From NCBI RefSeq assembly GCF_037975245.1, contig NC_092583.1:4001264-4065263 (forward strand): a stretch of DNA of 64,000 nucleotides, written 5' to 3'. The stretch is from Apostichopus japonicus. Lineage: Eukaryota > Echinodermata > Holothuroidea > Aspidochirotida > Stichopodidae. A model generated the notes under the pieces. It was not told the DNA's origin. It did not search any database and was given only the letters and a program-made list of their open reading frames with translations. The translations under genes were made by a program, and so were the position numbers. Below, piece after piece: positions 24,048-35,510 of the stretch. Each line of letters starts with the position of its first letter. Position 1 is the first letter of the stretch.

Positions 24048-26756
24048 CCAGCCTCCTAGAAAAGCATTGGATCCTTCAAAACAATAGTTCAGCTACGCCC
24101 CTTTACGCCCCTATACGCCCATGTACGCCAAATGTGACATTAATACTCGATATGGTATATATAAAACATTAAAAAAAAATAATCGACGTATTAGTGAAAA
24201 ATAAATGTTTCCAAGTATACAGAAGCATAGTTTTTCTTGAAATTTAGACTTCATGCTAACAACTTGTACAGAAGAAAGACACGTGACGTTGAAATTGGAA
24301 CCAATTTGTGAATTTGCAGATAACGTATAACATGCATGACTGTTAATTCCAAGAGTAGAATTTTGTCGCTTTTAACCGATATTTTGCGCAATAATACATG
24401 ATGGATATTTCAATTCTTGCCAATAAAATGATAATCCATATTGATTAAGTATTGACATGGTCCATTAGTAGAATGCTAACGCTCCCCCCCCCCCCTCCCC
24501 CAATAGAGTAGTAAACAGCATTCAGGAGGTGGATACGTATATACCTTAATGCAACTGTAAACCATTTAAATGAATATATATGACATTCGTTATACTGAGA
24601 AAATAATACACATATTATTCTACATTTAGACCAATTTTGAAGACGGCATTTTTTTTAATACTTTGCATAATTTGTATTGATTATGGTAATTGAAAGCGAG
24701 TACTTCTTCATTAAGTACAATAATGGAGGAGTGAGTGTTTGTGTTTTAATGTTTTTTTTTTTGGCGTTTTGCTCCATTCGAGAAAGGGAATATTTTACAT
24801 TTGAATTTGGAATGAGTGCCTTCAGAATACAGATATTATATATAGGCCTAGTAATCTGTGAAAGTTGACACACTCAATGTAACAAGTGAGGAAAATATAA
24901 ACATCGGGGTCTAAACCTCACTGCACCCCCCCCCCCCCCCCGCCATCCTCCTTCCCCCGCCCGTCCTCCCTTGTGTGTTCCTTAAAAATGTCTGAGAACA
25001 ATTCGGAGAGTAAAGACCTCCTGGAAAGTACTTTTTGAAAACTTCTATAGCAATTATAGCGTGCTAGTGTAATTTGGGGCCTATACTGACTTCCTTTAAT
25101 ATTAATGTATTTTATCGTATGAACTTGTTAAATGTAGTAGGGTGATGTATGTTTAGTTCTGTTTCTAGTTGAATAATGAAAGCCGTTAACCGTGACAAAT
25201 ATAATCTTGTGTTTCAGTGATTTTTGGAACCAAAATCTGCGTACTATCACCCATCGCGCTATATTACATTAACAATGCGTTTAACAAAGACAACGTTTTC
25301 TCTTCCTATTACCATTTCGTACGGAATCAATCTAAGAATTTAACGTCCTTAACTGTCCATAACTGTATGTAGTAATCACAGTTACGAGCTTCACGAATTT
25401 ATCTGCTCTATTTCGGTAAAATAATCAAATCAAATCAAATACAACCAAATCAAATCAATGAGTCTTGAATATAGCATCAAATAAATATGTCCTTAGGCTC
25501 TGGAACTAGTTTTAACCAATACAAAAAAAATTGATTGACGTCCATTTTGTAAGGACATAATGAATTTTATTAACCGTCTGTCAATTGGAAGTATCCATAC
25601 ATTTTTCTTTCTTTTTGGATTAGCTTATTGTACATAAATTATGGTGCAGGGCTAGAGACAAAGGAATATATTCTACAAAACCCGATGATAATTAGGCTAA
25701 ATGGTATTTCTACATGTCGTTTTCGAAATGAAGATTTTTAAATTTGGCACGTTTGTGTCACAAAGGTGCATGATTTAGTGATATGCACAGGATTTCAAAG
25801 TTGGAAAATGGGAGACTGGGGACCAAACTGCACTGACATTTCTCCCGAACAAGGTAGGTGATATGAACCTTTATGGACGGGCTGTAGGTGGAGCCAAAGG
25901 GGTGAGAGGTGTGTGCGACACCCAGTAGGGGAGTTTAGAGGCCAAATGGTGCATTGAGTTGCATATATAAACTATAAGCTAGGTCTGTAGTTAGGCCTAA
26001 ACGCAAGGTTTATGCTAATCAATGCTTTTGAGTCCCCAACCGAACAGTTTTCCCCGAACTGCGATGGAGGTGGGGACTACATACTTTCTTGTGCTCACGT
26101 CACTGACTAATAAATATGATAATATTAGTCATTATATTATTAAATCAGACACATTTTATGCACCAGTCAAAAAGTATATAGAGAAGATTAATTCAGTAAA
26201 TTAGCTTTTAATGATAATATAGTTCTTAAATGAAAAAAAATGAAGCAAAAAATGATGTAAACTGAAATTTGAATTTGTAAGGAACTCATTCAAAATAGAA
26301 AGCAATCGAGAGAGCAATTTTGCTGTAAATTCGACAGCAAATTTAACGTTCTTATATGCGACGCACAAGAGTACGTATATTTGCAATTTTTATGAGTTTT
26401 TTTCCTTAACAGATCAGCCTTAGAGTAACTTCTTGAATAAAAGTAAAATAAGAAATATTAATAGTACAAGTTCTGTAGGAATATATGATTCATATGTCAC
26501 TATGGTCACGTCGATAATCTTTCGCAACTTTTATCCACTGAAAAATGTTCTACGTTATTTTCCATTGTTTCATGGTTTCACTGTTTGTATTGGAAATAAT
26601 TAGATTTAATATACGTTAAACCACGTAGCCCAAATTAAGAAAGAAGTCACTTAGATAACGTTTTTTTTTGCGCTTAACTGATTTCATACTTCATATAAGT
26701 TTCCATGCATGGACGTCCTGTATAGGTTACACATTTTCCAGTTATTCATCAACATT

Positions 26757-26999
26757 AGGGAGTGTTAGCTCAGTGGTTAACGCAGGTGCCTTTCAATCAT
26801 AAGGTCCCGAGTTCGAGTCACTCCAAGATTAATGTATGTCGTCCAGTTACAGTTGTTGACAATTGACAATTCGTAATCATGGACGTTAAATATGAATGTA
26901 GGAGACTAACTTCGGTCAGCTTGCGGCTTTGATAAGCCAATGATGGCTTCTTCGCAAGTTCCTGCTTGCAGGAGAAGGATCTAAAATACATACATACAA
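26757..26999 (+). mobile_element. tRNA-derived SINE, full-length copy
   Basis: The tRNA-like head has box A TTAGCTCAGTGG (26765-26776) and box B GAGTTCGAGTC (26809-26819). The body includes 'gtcgtccagttacag' and 'ttcggtcagcttgcggcttt', and the tail is (CATA)n. Two other copies in this window share head, body and tail. The acceptor-stem pairing of a true tRNA is missing, so I call it a SINE and not a tRNA gene. Confidence 0.85.
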
Positions 27000-27927
27000 T
27001 TTATCTATAAAGAGCCAAATAGCCAAATGGCCTTAATCCAAACACACAAACTGCCTTCATGAATAGATTCATGTACCGTTTGAATGTATTGTTGCGCTGG
27101 AAATTTTACCATTCCTTTCCAAATATAATCTGCCCAGGTACGCCACTAATACAGTTGAAACTATCAGAATAAACCTACAACGCCGTTCGAATCCTGCATT
27201 CATTACTTCGGCAAACGATAAATTTAATACGTATTATTTATATATAAAAGACATATGAAAAACCGCGTTTTCAAAACTTCCATTTCAATAATAGGACATT
27301 CTTTTCACTAACATAAACACGATGTTTTATAACCGGCCAAATGATTAAAACACATTGCGTTTTCATTCTGCAAAATGCAGTCACAACAAAATTTTATTAT
27401 TATTTTTTTTATATATAGTTGTTGTTAATTTAAGAAGGTTGAAATTTTTATTTCTATACTGTTAAGGATCGTTATTTCACTTTTCAAGTGTGTGTAAATA
27501 AATGCCCAGTCAGTTTCTAATCATGATTGCTTCATATAGGAAAGTTAACTAAAAATCGACGAGCTGTTAAGTCTTACTTTCACATCATATTCTCCTGACC
27601 TTGTCCTCCACCAATCGAATCTGCAGCGCTGGCCGTCTGCCTTTTCTATATTGCCTGGCGGCAGCGAAAGGTCTAGCTTAATTTGTATTTAGATAACACA
27701 GTTTTTTCATACAACAACCCGGTTAACGTTAATTTCACCTGTTGGCCGTAAGCGGCTCGTGACTTTCTTACTTATAAACATGTCCTTTTTTTCTTTAAAG
27801 GGACGCAACAAATTGAGCAGTTCCTGTAGACATTTCTTCGGAATTTGAGAAACAAAATAATAAGGCAAGGAACAGAAGACAGTAGTCTGTTGATCATCGA
27901 TTGGTTGTCATGGCTAATTGAAACGGA

Positions 27928-27998
27928 TACACGCTAAGAACTGTTGGGCAAATTTAGTTGGGTAATAATTTTTTTGGCAAAAATTGCCCAACTCCTGA
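27928..27998. mobile_element. Fragment of the same foldback family upstream of the SAMD3-like gene
   Basis: Begins TACACGCTAAGAAC, the exact reverse complement of the outer end of the 35.5-35.88 kb element. It continues with gttgggcaaattt and ggcaaaaattgcccaac. Those two blocks pair with each other as a hairpin and also match the arm of the downstream copy. It lies about 220 bp before the predicted start codon. Confidence 0.55.
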
Positions 27999-28216
27999 GA
28001 GTCAATTACTATGTTTGTAAGCAAAATGTTGCTTCATGCACTTAGCAAAGGGTTTGTGCCAAATAGTTGAGCACAAAGAGTGTTGCGTGCAACAAATTCG
28101 TTTGGCCTTCATTGTTCTGCACTGCAATCGCGCCATACCGTACCTGTGCGCAGTCTCAAGCTCCGAAAAGCGAACGGTGATTTGTCGTAATACTTGCTCT
28201 ATGGCCGTAATTCATC

Positions 28217-28286
28217 ATGTCAGAGCCTGAAGTCAAATCAGTTCTCACCAGATGGGGAATGGATGAGCTAATAGAGACTTTTGAAG
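28217..28286 (+). CDS. SAMD3-like gene, exon 1 (start of SAM domain)
   Basis: Encodes MSEPEVKSVLTRWGMDELIE then TFE, ending in phase 1 before a GTAGTT donor. The tryptophan-glycine-methionine helix start is typical of SAM domains. Any 5' UTR must lie upstream, where no TATA box is visible. Intron 1 that follows (28287-29922) is the longest, at 1636 bp, and is rich in 'taggcctag' words. Confidence 0.75.
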
Positions 28287-31200
28287 GTAGTTATTTGTAA
28301 TTTCCTTCGCCAAAACCGTAAAACTACGCATGTGCGGCATACACGATTTTAACTTCCGTCCGTTGGCCTAACGCGAGGCTAGGTCGCCGTTACTATTTGT
28401 TGTAGGCATATACGTTAGCCTAGAAGTAGTAACAGTAACGTTTTAAATTTTAGCTAAGCAAGTAGGTATTATTAGTGTTAAGATGTAATGTGAAGTCTTA
28501 TGTTATGAATATGATAATGGGCTAGGCTAGTACACAGAAACTGTGGTCACGCTCCACCGAAAGTATGCACCAAGGGCCTAGTCTTGGCCAGACATTTCGT
28601 ACTCATTCTTTGTGATAGTGATGATTTGGTGAGCCTAACACCATGATTAGCCTAGGCCTAGTTACAGAGTTTTTACCAGTTGAAATGTTGCTTAGGCCTA
28701 GGTTGCAATTGAGACCTGTAATAGGCTAGCTATGCTGGATTACTGGAGGTCCAACATAGGACCAGGCCATAGCCCAGCCTACCGCAAGTATGCTATATCA
28801 CCACTCAGTTATGGTTTAGTTATTTTCCTCTAGTCTTATTGGGAAGTTGCTGCCACTGAGGGAGGGGGTGTCCCATGCATGACCACTTTGTAAAGCTCAA
28901 GCCTGTATAACATTTGACCTAGGCCGACATTGTGTGAATGAAAAGGACAATTACCCGTTCTTCGAGTTCTTTAAGGAAAATCTGTAAGTTTAAGAATAAA
29001 TCATGTACTTATTTGAAAACCGTTAAGTATTGTGAGTTGCTACAGTATTTCAATTCCCAATCCGTTTTCATCCTGTATGGCCTAGTCTGTTCCTCGATTT
29101 GATGTAAACATTTCTTTATTAAACTATCTAATATATAGTGTTTAGATTACATTGATAAATTGGCAAAATCAGTCAAAATCCAAACCTACTATGTACAGCA
29201 GTTTCGCTGTTGTACATCTAGCCTCAAAAGCGCAGTGCACAATAGGTATAGTGTAATCAAATAGAACTTGCATATTAAACTGAGACTGCTCTGTTTCATT
29301 GATTATGAATCTGCTGTGCGACAAATAGTAACACGTACAATACTACAATAGCAGTAGGTTGGTTACGCGCAAAGTATGTTGGCGATTGTAGGCCTATGTA
29401 GGCTAACTATATGAACCGATGCATTATGAAAGTTTGTTATTGTAGTTTGCATGACTATCATGATAATAAGATTGGTTTTTGGAAAATTATAAGAAACTAT
29501 TAAAAGTAGAATTTTGAATTTTCTATCAGGAATACCTGTAGGCCTCTACGGTAGAGATTTGCCCGCACCAAGTAGATATAAAGCGCCGGGCGGGATTTTT
29601 TAATAATTGCCAGGCGGAAATTCCTAGGGCTGGGTGGAACCGCCCGACAGGGGCACATCTCTGGAAGAAAAATGGACAGCTGACAAGTTTGCTTGTTTTG
29701 ATTTTTTATTCAGGAGTTGGCTTGTGCTTTGTTAGTATTTACAGGAATGGTGGTCTATGTTTTCTTTAATTTGCATTCAGTTGGTCTTTTAAAGCCACCT
29801 AGGTTACCAATTTCAAACATTGGTCAGTAGTTTTCTCAAATTGTTTTGATCACATTATTCACATAAATATGAATAGGTGTTAAAGTAATAATGTTTTCTT
29901 TCTTGTTTGTTGTTTCTTTCAGACAATGAGATCGACCTTGAATCATTCAAACTTCTTGATGAAACTTCACTGAAAGAGCTGATTCCAAAAGTTGGGCTAC
30001 AGATTGAAAAGCTATGTTAGTATTATGACCACTGTTTCTGCATACTTTACTTTACTACTTATAGTTACTATCATGTTATTAGTATGCTTCAAGTGTCTGG
30101 CTACATTACAAGAGGCAAGTGTAGAAGCTCTTCTTGGTCATTTAAAATACATACATGGCATTCATTCCGGAACTGGAACAAAAACTAGTGTGAGGGGGCC
30201 AATGGATGTGTGTGGATGGGGGGGGGGTTATTATCTACTTATAAGCCAGAGTGACACTATCTGTTGGTGCATATTGTACCCCCTGTGCTGGATTTGCCAC
30301 AGGAAATATCCAAATAGACTCAAATTTTGCACCAAATGTGGGCATACTTACAAAACATCAAGTAATATTTGATAACCAGTGTCAAGTAAAAAGGGAATTA
30401 TTGTAGTAAACACATTATTGCAGATATGTTTAAATTTTTGAAGGGATTGGGATAGTTAATTGTGAAATTGGTGGTATTTCATTTTCACAGGAGGCATTTT
30501 ACACTAAAAGCACCAGTGGGAGACCAGCGAGCGGATGGTTGGAAGAGCATCTTAAATACAGTAGAAAACGAGTGAAGAAATACAGCACAACTGAAGAAGC
30601 AACATCACTAGAAGGCAAGCATGATAATGATGAAGACACTGGTGAGTGTGAAACACTTGAGTAACTTAGTCAACACTGAATTGAAGGGCCCCTCACCAGT
30701 GGAGGGTAGGGGTGGGGGAATAAAGAAAGAACCTTGATAAGAAAGCATTATTGTACTGCAAACTTGGGATGTTCCATAGGTTTATGAAAGGTTTTGATCC
30801 CCTTGGGTTATAGGAGCTGTTAGGGAGTGTAGAGAATGAGAAAATTCACCCGCACTAGGCAGTTGAACAATTTCTAAATGTTTTTTTTATTCTCTTGGTA
30901 GATGGAAGGGGGTCCCAACTGGCTGGTCAATTTTTAGTGAACATGTTGATATGTAAGGAAGATTCATTGTGCTGCAAGAATAATGTTTCACACTAACACA
31001 GTTTTTAATCCTGATGTTGATGTGAATGGGGGGGGGGGGGGAGGGGTTCAAGGTGGACTTGGGGATTTGAATCTTGGCACTCCATTAATATCTGGAAAAA
31101 GCCTGGATGGATGAGCAAATAGGAGTAACCTGGTAGTGGGGTGTTAATATAAGAAAAATTTGTGCATTGAATTTTACTACATTCAGATCACATTGCTGTC

Positions 31201-34129
31201 TTCAAAAAGTAGTGTTACAATAAGAAATGCTTTCCTCAACCAATAGTATCTGTCTATTTCGGTGCTAACATTAAGTTTCATCACAACTTAGTTTTATGGT
31301 TTCAATGTAAAGAGAAGCATATGCATTCATAGTGGCTTATGTGTGTGTGTGTGTATGCGTGGGCATATGCATGTGTGTATGTGCTCAAAACTAGAAGCTT
31401 AGTCAGATCTCATATTTAGTTGTAGGTGGACCATAGAACCCTATTATTACCTAATTAAAACCGCTATGCATTTTTGCATTCTGATTTCAGATGATTCTGT
31501 GTCTGAGGAGGACACCCAAAAGATGAAGACGTGGCTTCAACATAATGAGCAGCCACGTGCTACTATGGAAGAGTACATGCTAAAGACAGCAAAGAGAAGA
31601 CAGATACTGATCAAATCAAAAGGCTTCAAAGAAGCTCTTGTGGAGTATCCAAAGATACTACTTCCAGGCATGGTAAGTATTGAAAAGTCAGCATATTGTA
31701 AATGCTACTAGGATGAATGGGTTTGTTCATTAATTTCTACCTCTGCAGCATAACTTTTGTGATGTTTTATGGAAGTAGCTGTTTTCTAAGTCACAGCTGT
31801 TGAGAATGGGAGGGTTCTTATGTCTCAATGACAGTGCTCTTGAAGCTGCTTGGAGCATAGAAAGAATGCAACTTTAACATAACTTTTAAGAATATTGTGC
31901 TGAACAGTGATTGACTCAGAACATTCCTTGATAATAGCTGTTTGACCCATTTTGTAAGGATTGTAGATGTTTCCAACATCTTGGAGCATTGATGACCTGA
32001 TACCAGGTTTGTGCTATTAATTCATAAATGGTAATGGTTGAGTTTGGAAGACAAATATATGTCTTATTGTAATACGTTACATTTTGGCTGCCCTTGCAAA
32101 TTCATTCAGGCTTCATGCACATCATTACAGGGGTGGTAAATGAAGGATTAGATATAGGCCTACAGATATATGCAGTGTGACAAGCTGAAATAAGACTAAC
32201 CGGTATTCTCCAAAAAGATGAATACACAGTTTTGCTGAGTCAAAGCTGAAAGATTAAATGCACCAATTCTGCAAGAAAATGCTGCAAACATATGTAGTTA
32301 TGGTCTACTTTCTCCAATTTGTGATTTGAACGATTGGAACGAATGGCAAGTTAGCCTTCAGGTGAAAAACGGTTTCTCATGCCTAAATTCCTGATATGTG
32401 CTTTAACTACAATTTCTTGTTTCTCAATGCCTTTTTGCATTGTGTCTTTCTAGTAGTTTTGTGTGATTGACATTGCACTAACCTCAGCATTACGTCAGTG
32501 CAATCAGTGATTTACCAAATTATTTCCCATTCCATTCTCCAAATGCTCTCCTTTAGTGAATAGTTTTCTTTACTCTCCCATCTTAATGTATATACAGATT
32601 GAACAAGATTTCCAAGTACTTCAACCAGAATCAGCAGAAAAATTGTATGAGAAGTGGCCAGCTGTCTGCAAGGTCATTTTATCATATACGGAAAAGAACT
32701 TTCCAGGATGGATGAAAGAACTTCCTTGGGACTGCACACTTTGTAAGTTGGATTAAGCATCACAAACCAGTAAAAAAGTTTTGTGTAATGTTACCAAAGG
32801 AGAAAAATTTAGACAAACAGCTTTTGACTAATAGTATGAAGTATGGGTGTGTTTGTGTGTGAAAAGAAGGATGTAATTGTCTATATTACCAATTGTAAAA
32901 CCTTGGTAAATTCAAGGTTCATATGACACACACAGGAGACACACACATTGAGCAATTCCCTTAATCAACTGCCTTTGACTTATGTTTTAGCATATATTTT
33001 TCACCCCTAAAAATTTGGGCATCCCATCCCTGCAGTAAAATGGAAATGGCAACCCATGATTAAGGGCAGTGCACTCACAAGGGGTTTATGCAACTATTTA
33101 TAAAACCCTGCAAGTTCGTAACAGTCTATATGTACATTTTTATTTTCTGCGTTTTGACAGTGACAGAAGAGGAACTTGGATTTTTTGCTCTGCCATATGT
33201 ATTTCAGAGTCGGCACAAGAGAAAGAAGGGCAGAGGATCTATGTCAGTTTCTGCCGGTGTAAAGGCATTCATAGACATCCGATCTGTAAGTATTGAATAT
33301 TCATTCAGTTCATAGATGATGTAGGCTGGATATTTATGCAAATCTGCTGGCACCCTATGACCATGTGAAGCTACACTTGTGATATGCCACAATATGCTGT
33401 TAAACCAAGATTTATTCACAATATTTGTAGCATTATTTGTTATTACACAGTTAGTAGATATTGATACTTCAAGGTCAGCATCACAAGCTTTTTCATATCT
33501 TTGATGGTATCATCGGTCAACAGGGGATATCATGAATTTTGGTGTCACAAAATGTTTAGTATTGTCAATGTTTTTCATTACAGTGATGTCTACTCAGTTG
33601 CCAATATCAGTAAGCCATTTGTCTGATATGCATTCATTTATGCTAATAACAAAACTTTATTATGGTTATCGTGAAATAAATTATTGGCCTACACTTTTTC
33701 CATCGTTATATCTGCCATCAGTCTGTTGTCTGTCTGTCTGTTGGTCAGCTGTGTCTCTCTTTCAGTCAGCATTTATGTGAATGATTTATACATCCTTTAT
33801 CATTACAGAACGTGACAAACATCAAGTCCTTTTGTGGAGATATAGATGAAACGGTACATCCACAGCCATTTACTGTAGTTCTTTGGGACTTGAAGCAGAA
33901 GTCTCGTCAATTTTTTGTGCTGATTGTGAGAAAGGCTCTACCAGCAACCTCACTGTTGAAAGCCATTGACACATGCTTCAAGATGCACTTTGTGTTCGAT
34001 ATTGAGTATCAGCCTGACTGTGAGGCATCATGGCAATTTCTGCAAAGCATTATTTATGAGTTGAACACAGCTATCACAAAGGAAATAAGCTCTGTGAAGG
34101 CTTTCCGTGCCTATTACAACTCAATGTAA
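28217..34129 (+). CDS. SAMD3-like protein (SAM domain + C2H2-like motif), 8 exons, about 397 aa
   Basis: Spliced model: 28217-28286, 29923-30015, 30083-30189, 30491-30641, 31491-31672, 32598-32742, 33161-33285, 33809-34129. Every junction is GT-AG and all phases match; the total is 1194 nt ending in TAA. Residues about 6-54 form a SAM domain (LTRWGMDELIETF, DLESFKLLDETSLKELIPKV). Residues 56-79 contain C-x2-C-x14-H-x4-H. Basic patches (KYSRKRVKK near 113; RHKRKKGRG near 267) could be nuclear localisation signals. The C-terminal half carries what I remember as family hallmarks: GMIEQDF near 200, a KW-x-AV stretch, VSAGVKAFI, PFTVVLWD, then a FKMHFVFDIEY block and a terminal YELN-x-AITKE segment. 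These match SAMD3-like proteins of fish and marine invertebrates, whose biochemical role is not established. SAM domains usually mediate protein-protein or RNA contacts. The start is the first ATG in frame with the SAM segment, in a CpG-containing, TATA-less stretch. The gene is complete, with no internal stop. I am sure of exons 4-8, fairly sure of 1-2 and less sure of the exon 3 boundaries. Confidence 0.85.
29540..29665. repeat. GC-rich hairpin repeat in intron 1
   Basis: agagatttgcccgc at the left and gggcacatctctgg at the right are inverted. Inside are gccgggcgggattt and ggaaccgcccgac. It is much more GC-rich than the rest of the intron. Ends of the form (C)AGAGATGTGCCC would suit a hAT-type non-autonomous element, but no 8-bp target duplication is seen. 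Confidence 0.45.
29923..30015 (+). CDS. SAMD3-like gene, exon 2 (rest of SAM domain)
   Basis: The acceptor is a good polypyrimidine-CAG (gtttctttcag). It encodes D-NEIDLESFKLLDETSLKE, then LIPKVGLQIEKL, the classical SAM helices 3-5. The donor GTTAGT at 30016 comes just before an in-frame TAG (30018-30020), so the exon must end here. It ends in phase 1. Confidence 0.8.
30083..30189 (+). CDS. SAMD3-like gene, exon 3 (C2H2-like motif)
   Basis: This exon is required by phase: joining exon 2 directly to exon 4 would create TGA. It ends in phase 0 at a GTGAGG donor and encodes LCFKCLATLQEAS, then VEALLGHLKYIHGIHSG, a C-x2-C-x14-H-x4-H arrangement. An alternative acceptor at 30063-30064 (with a better pyrimidine tract) is also in phase and would add six residues. 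The intron before it is only 67 bp (or 49 bp), unusually short, so transcript evidence is needed here. Confidence 0.55.
30491..30641 (+). CDS. SAMD3-like gene, exon 4 (basic/acidic linker)
   Basis: The exon lies between a tttcacag acceptor and a GTGAGT donor. It encodes EAFYTKSTSGRPASGWLEEH, then a basic stretch (KYSRKRVKKY) and an acidic tail (EGKHDNDEDT). Only one of the three frames is open across the exon and matches its neighbours. It ends in phase 1, completing an Asp codon with exon 5. Confidence 0.8.
31491..31672 (+). CDS. SAMD3-like gene, exon 5
   Basis: The acceptor is tgatttcag and the donor is a consensus GTAAGT. It encodes DDSVSEEDTQKMKTWLQHN, an EEYMLKTAKRRQILI helix and YPKILLPGM. 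In family members as I remember them, a similar helix of charged residues leads into a YPRL/FPRL segment followed by 'GMIEQDF'. Here that motif is split exactly between exons 5 and 6. Confidence 0.88.
32598..32742 (+). CDS. SAMD3-like gene, exon 6
   Basis: The acceptor is tatacag and the donor is GTAAGT. It encodes IEQDFQVLQPESAEKLYEKW, then PAVCKVILSYTEKN. It completes the (GM)IEQDF motif and the KW segment that I recognise from SAMD3-like proteins. It ends in phase 1. Confidence 0.88.
33161..33285 (+). CDS. SAMD3-like gene, exon 7
   Basis: The acceptor is gttttgacag and the donor is GTAAGT. It encodes EEELGFFALPYVF, a basic run QSRHKRKKGRG and SVSAGVKAFIDIR. The order hydrophobic 'ALP' segment, basic patch and VSAxxAxxxFI matches the family. 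It ends in phase 0. Confidence 0.85.
33809..34129 (+). CDS. SAMD3-like gene, exon 8 (terminal coding exon)
   Basis: The acceptor is tcattacag and the exon runs to TAA. It contains PFTVVLWDLKQKSRQFFVLI, the KALPATSLLKAID segment, the FKMHFVFDIEYQ block and a final helix ending FRAYYNSM. This is the longest and most family-like part. There is no further coding after the stop, and an AT-rich 3' flank follows. Confidence 0.9.
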   Translation, partial: NVTNIKSFCGDIDETVHPQPFTVVLWDLKQKSRQFFVLIVRKALPATSLLKAIDTCFKMHFVFDIEYQPDCEASWQFLQSIIYELNTAITKEISSVKAFRAYYNSM

Positions 34130-35510
34130 AGTATTATACCACCAGCTGCTATACGTGTAACTGCTTGCATTGATAACCCTGTTCTACTGTGTTGGTTTGT
34201 AACTTTTCTGTTGTAAGTTCTATAATGGACTTTGTTTGCTGTAATGATTAAGTTCGCTTTTCATGAATATTATGTGTTAGTTTATCACTTTCATTCAACA
34301 TGACTTGACTAGTTTGATGGTTAAGATTGAATTGTTTACCTGAATATTATTATTAATATAGCAGTTGATTATGATTGAATAGCTTGATTGTGATATTATG
34401 TATCATTGTTTATGACTGATTGGTTTGGTTACCATTGCCATGTTGGTACTGATTTATTATGTAAGCTACATGACTGACTAGTTTGACATCACAAATAGTA
34501 TGATAGTTAATTACAATTAATTAGCTTGATCGACAGTCAGCATAAAGATATTTCATGGGTTATACATTGTAAGTTTGATCAACATAACATGTAATTACCA
34601 TATAATGATTTATTAGTTCAACTACATGAATGATTCAAGTCTCTGACCATCAGGAATATGGTGGGTTTTGTTGGTCAACATTGTTGTTTAATTGATTGGT
34701 TTCTTAATTAGTATCGTGTGAAATCATATTGTTGTTGGGTTTTTTGAAGTCCTCAGATAGAGTGGTATTGATAAACCTGTTATTTTGATGAATTCTTTAT
34801 TTAGGCATAGATACTTAATATGAGGTATGAAGTATATCATAAGTTGACATCAGCAGAGGCTATAAAAACTTAGGTACTCTGCCTGCACATGCAGGGATTG
34901 CAAAGTCAAGAAGCATTTGGATATATATAGCTCAATTTCAAAAGCCCTCCATGTATTGTGTTCCAGGCCCTGAGATTTTCCTGACCTAGCATTGCAATGA
35001 AAACTTAATTGTTAGATATGTTTGTTAAAACTGTCACTTAACATCTACCACCTCCTGAAAAATAAACAGTTATAATAATAACAACAACAACGATATAAGG
35101 GTTTATATGACCTCACTATGAAAAGGAATTTCATTAACATCATCAAACTCTTGCCATGTTAGTCAAAGATTTCAGGCCTGGTTTACTTGCAAACTCTACA
35201 AAATTTACAGGCTACATTTTACAGTGAATGATAACAATTTTTAATTTTTTGGTATCACATTTTTGCTTGTTCAATTTAAACCCAAGTGATAAATTCTTTT
35301 GGGGAATGTTTATGTATTCATATTATATATGTGCAGATACACTTAAAACTTATATCACAAGATAGAAAACAAAAGAATAAGTAACTGCAAGAGAAATTGT
35401 ATAAATTGCAAAATGTTGCTTAAGAGAAAGTGAAAAATAAAGCAGTTTGCGAATCAGAAACTTACTTTGGTCCATTCTGTGATTTGATTTGCATGTTTGT
35501 AATTGCTGTA
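34130..35510 (+). other. 3' flank / probable 3' UTR of the SAMD3-like gene
   Basis: AT-rich sequence with loosely repeated 'tagtttgat / attgattggttt' words at 34.28-34.70 kb and no open frame of note. AATAAA polyadenylation signals occur at 35061-35066 and 35436-35441. Either could end the transcript; nothing closer to the stop is visible. Confidence 0.4.
35061..35066 (+). terminator. Candidate polyadenylation signal AATAAA
   Basis: First AATAAA downstream of the SAMD3-like stop codon, about 930 nt away. A second copy lies at 35436-35441. Which one is used cannot be seen from sequence. Confidence 0.35.

Larger units (their letters stand above)
20426..26756. other. Mostly non-coding
   Basis: Apart from repeats listed separately, there is a likely transposon terminus TTAAAGGATTATTCCGG at 20913, a TGACGTCA at 21487, a C-run at 24483 and another at 24925, and a small (AATCA)n near 25425. 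No exon is recognised. Confidence 0.45.

Noticed and set aside
26757-26830. tRNA gene
   Set aside because: Boxes A and B are present, but there is no acceptor-stem pairing, and the sequence continues into a repeated body and tail shared with two other copies: a SINE.
28036-28230. 64-codon ORF upstream of the SAMD3-like start
   Set aside because: It overlaps exon 1 in another frame and lies in the presumed 5' UTR. It has no domain. At most it is an upstream ORF.
29992-30372. 126-codon ORF considered as an independent zinc-finger gene
   Set aside because: Its first part overlaps SAM exon 2 out of frame and its last part runs through a G-tract. Only 30083-30189 fits splice signals and phase, so I treat that part as exon 3 of the SAMD3-like gene.
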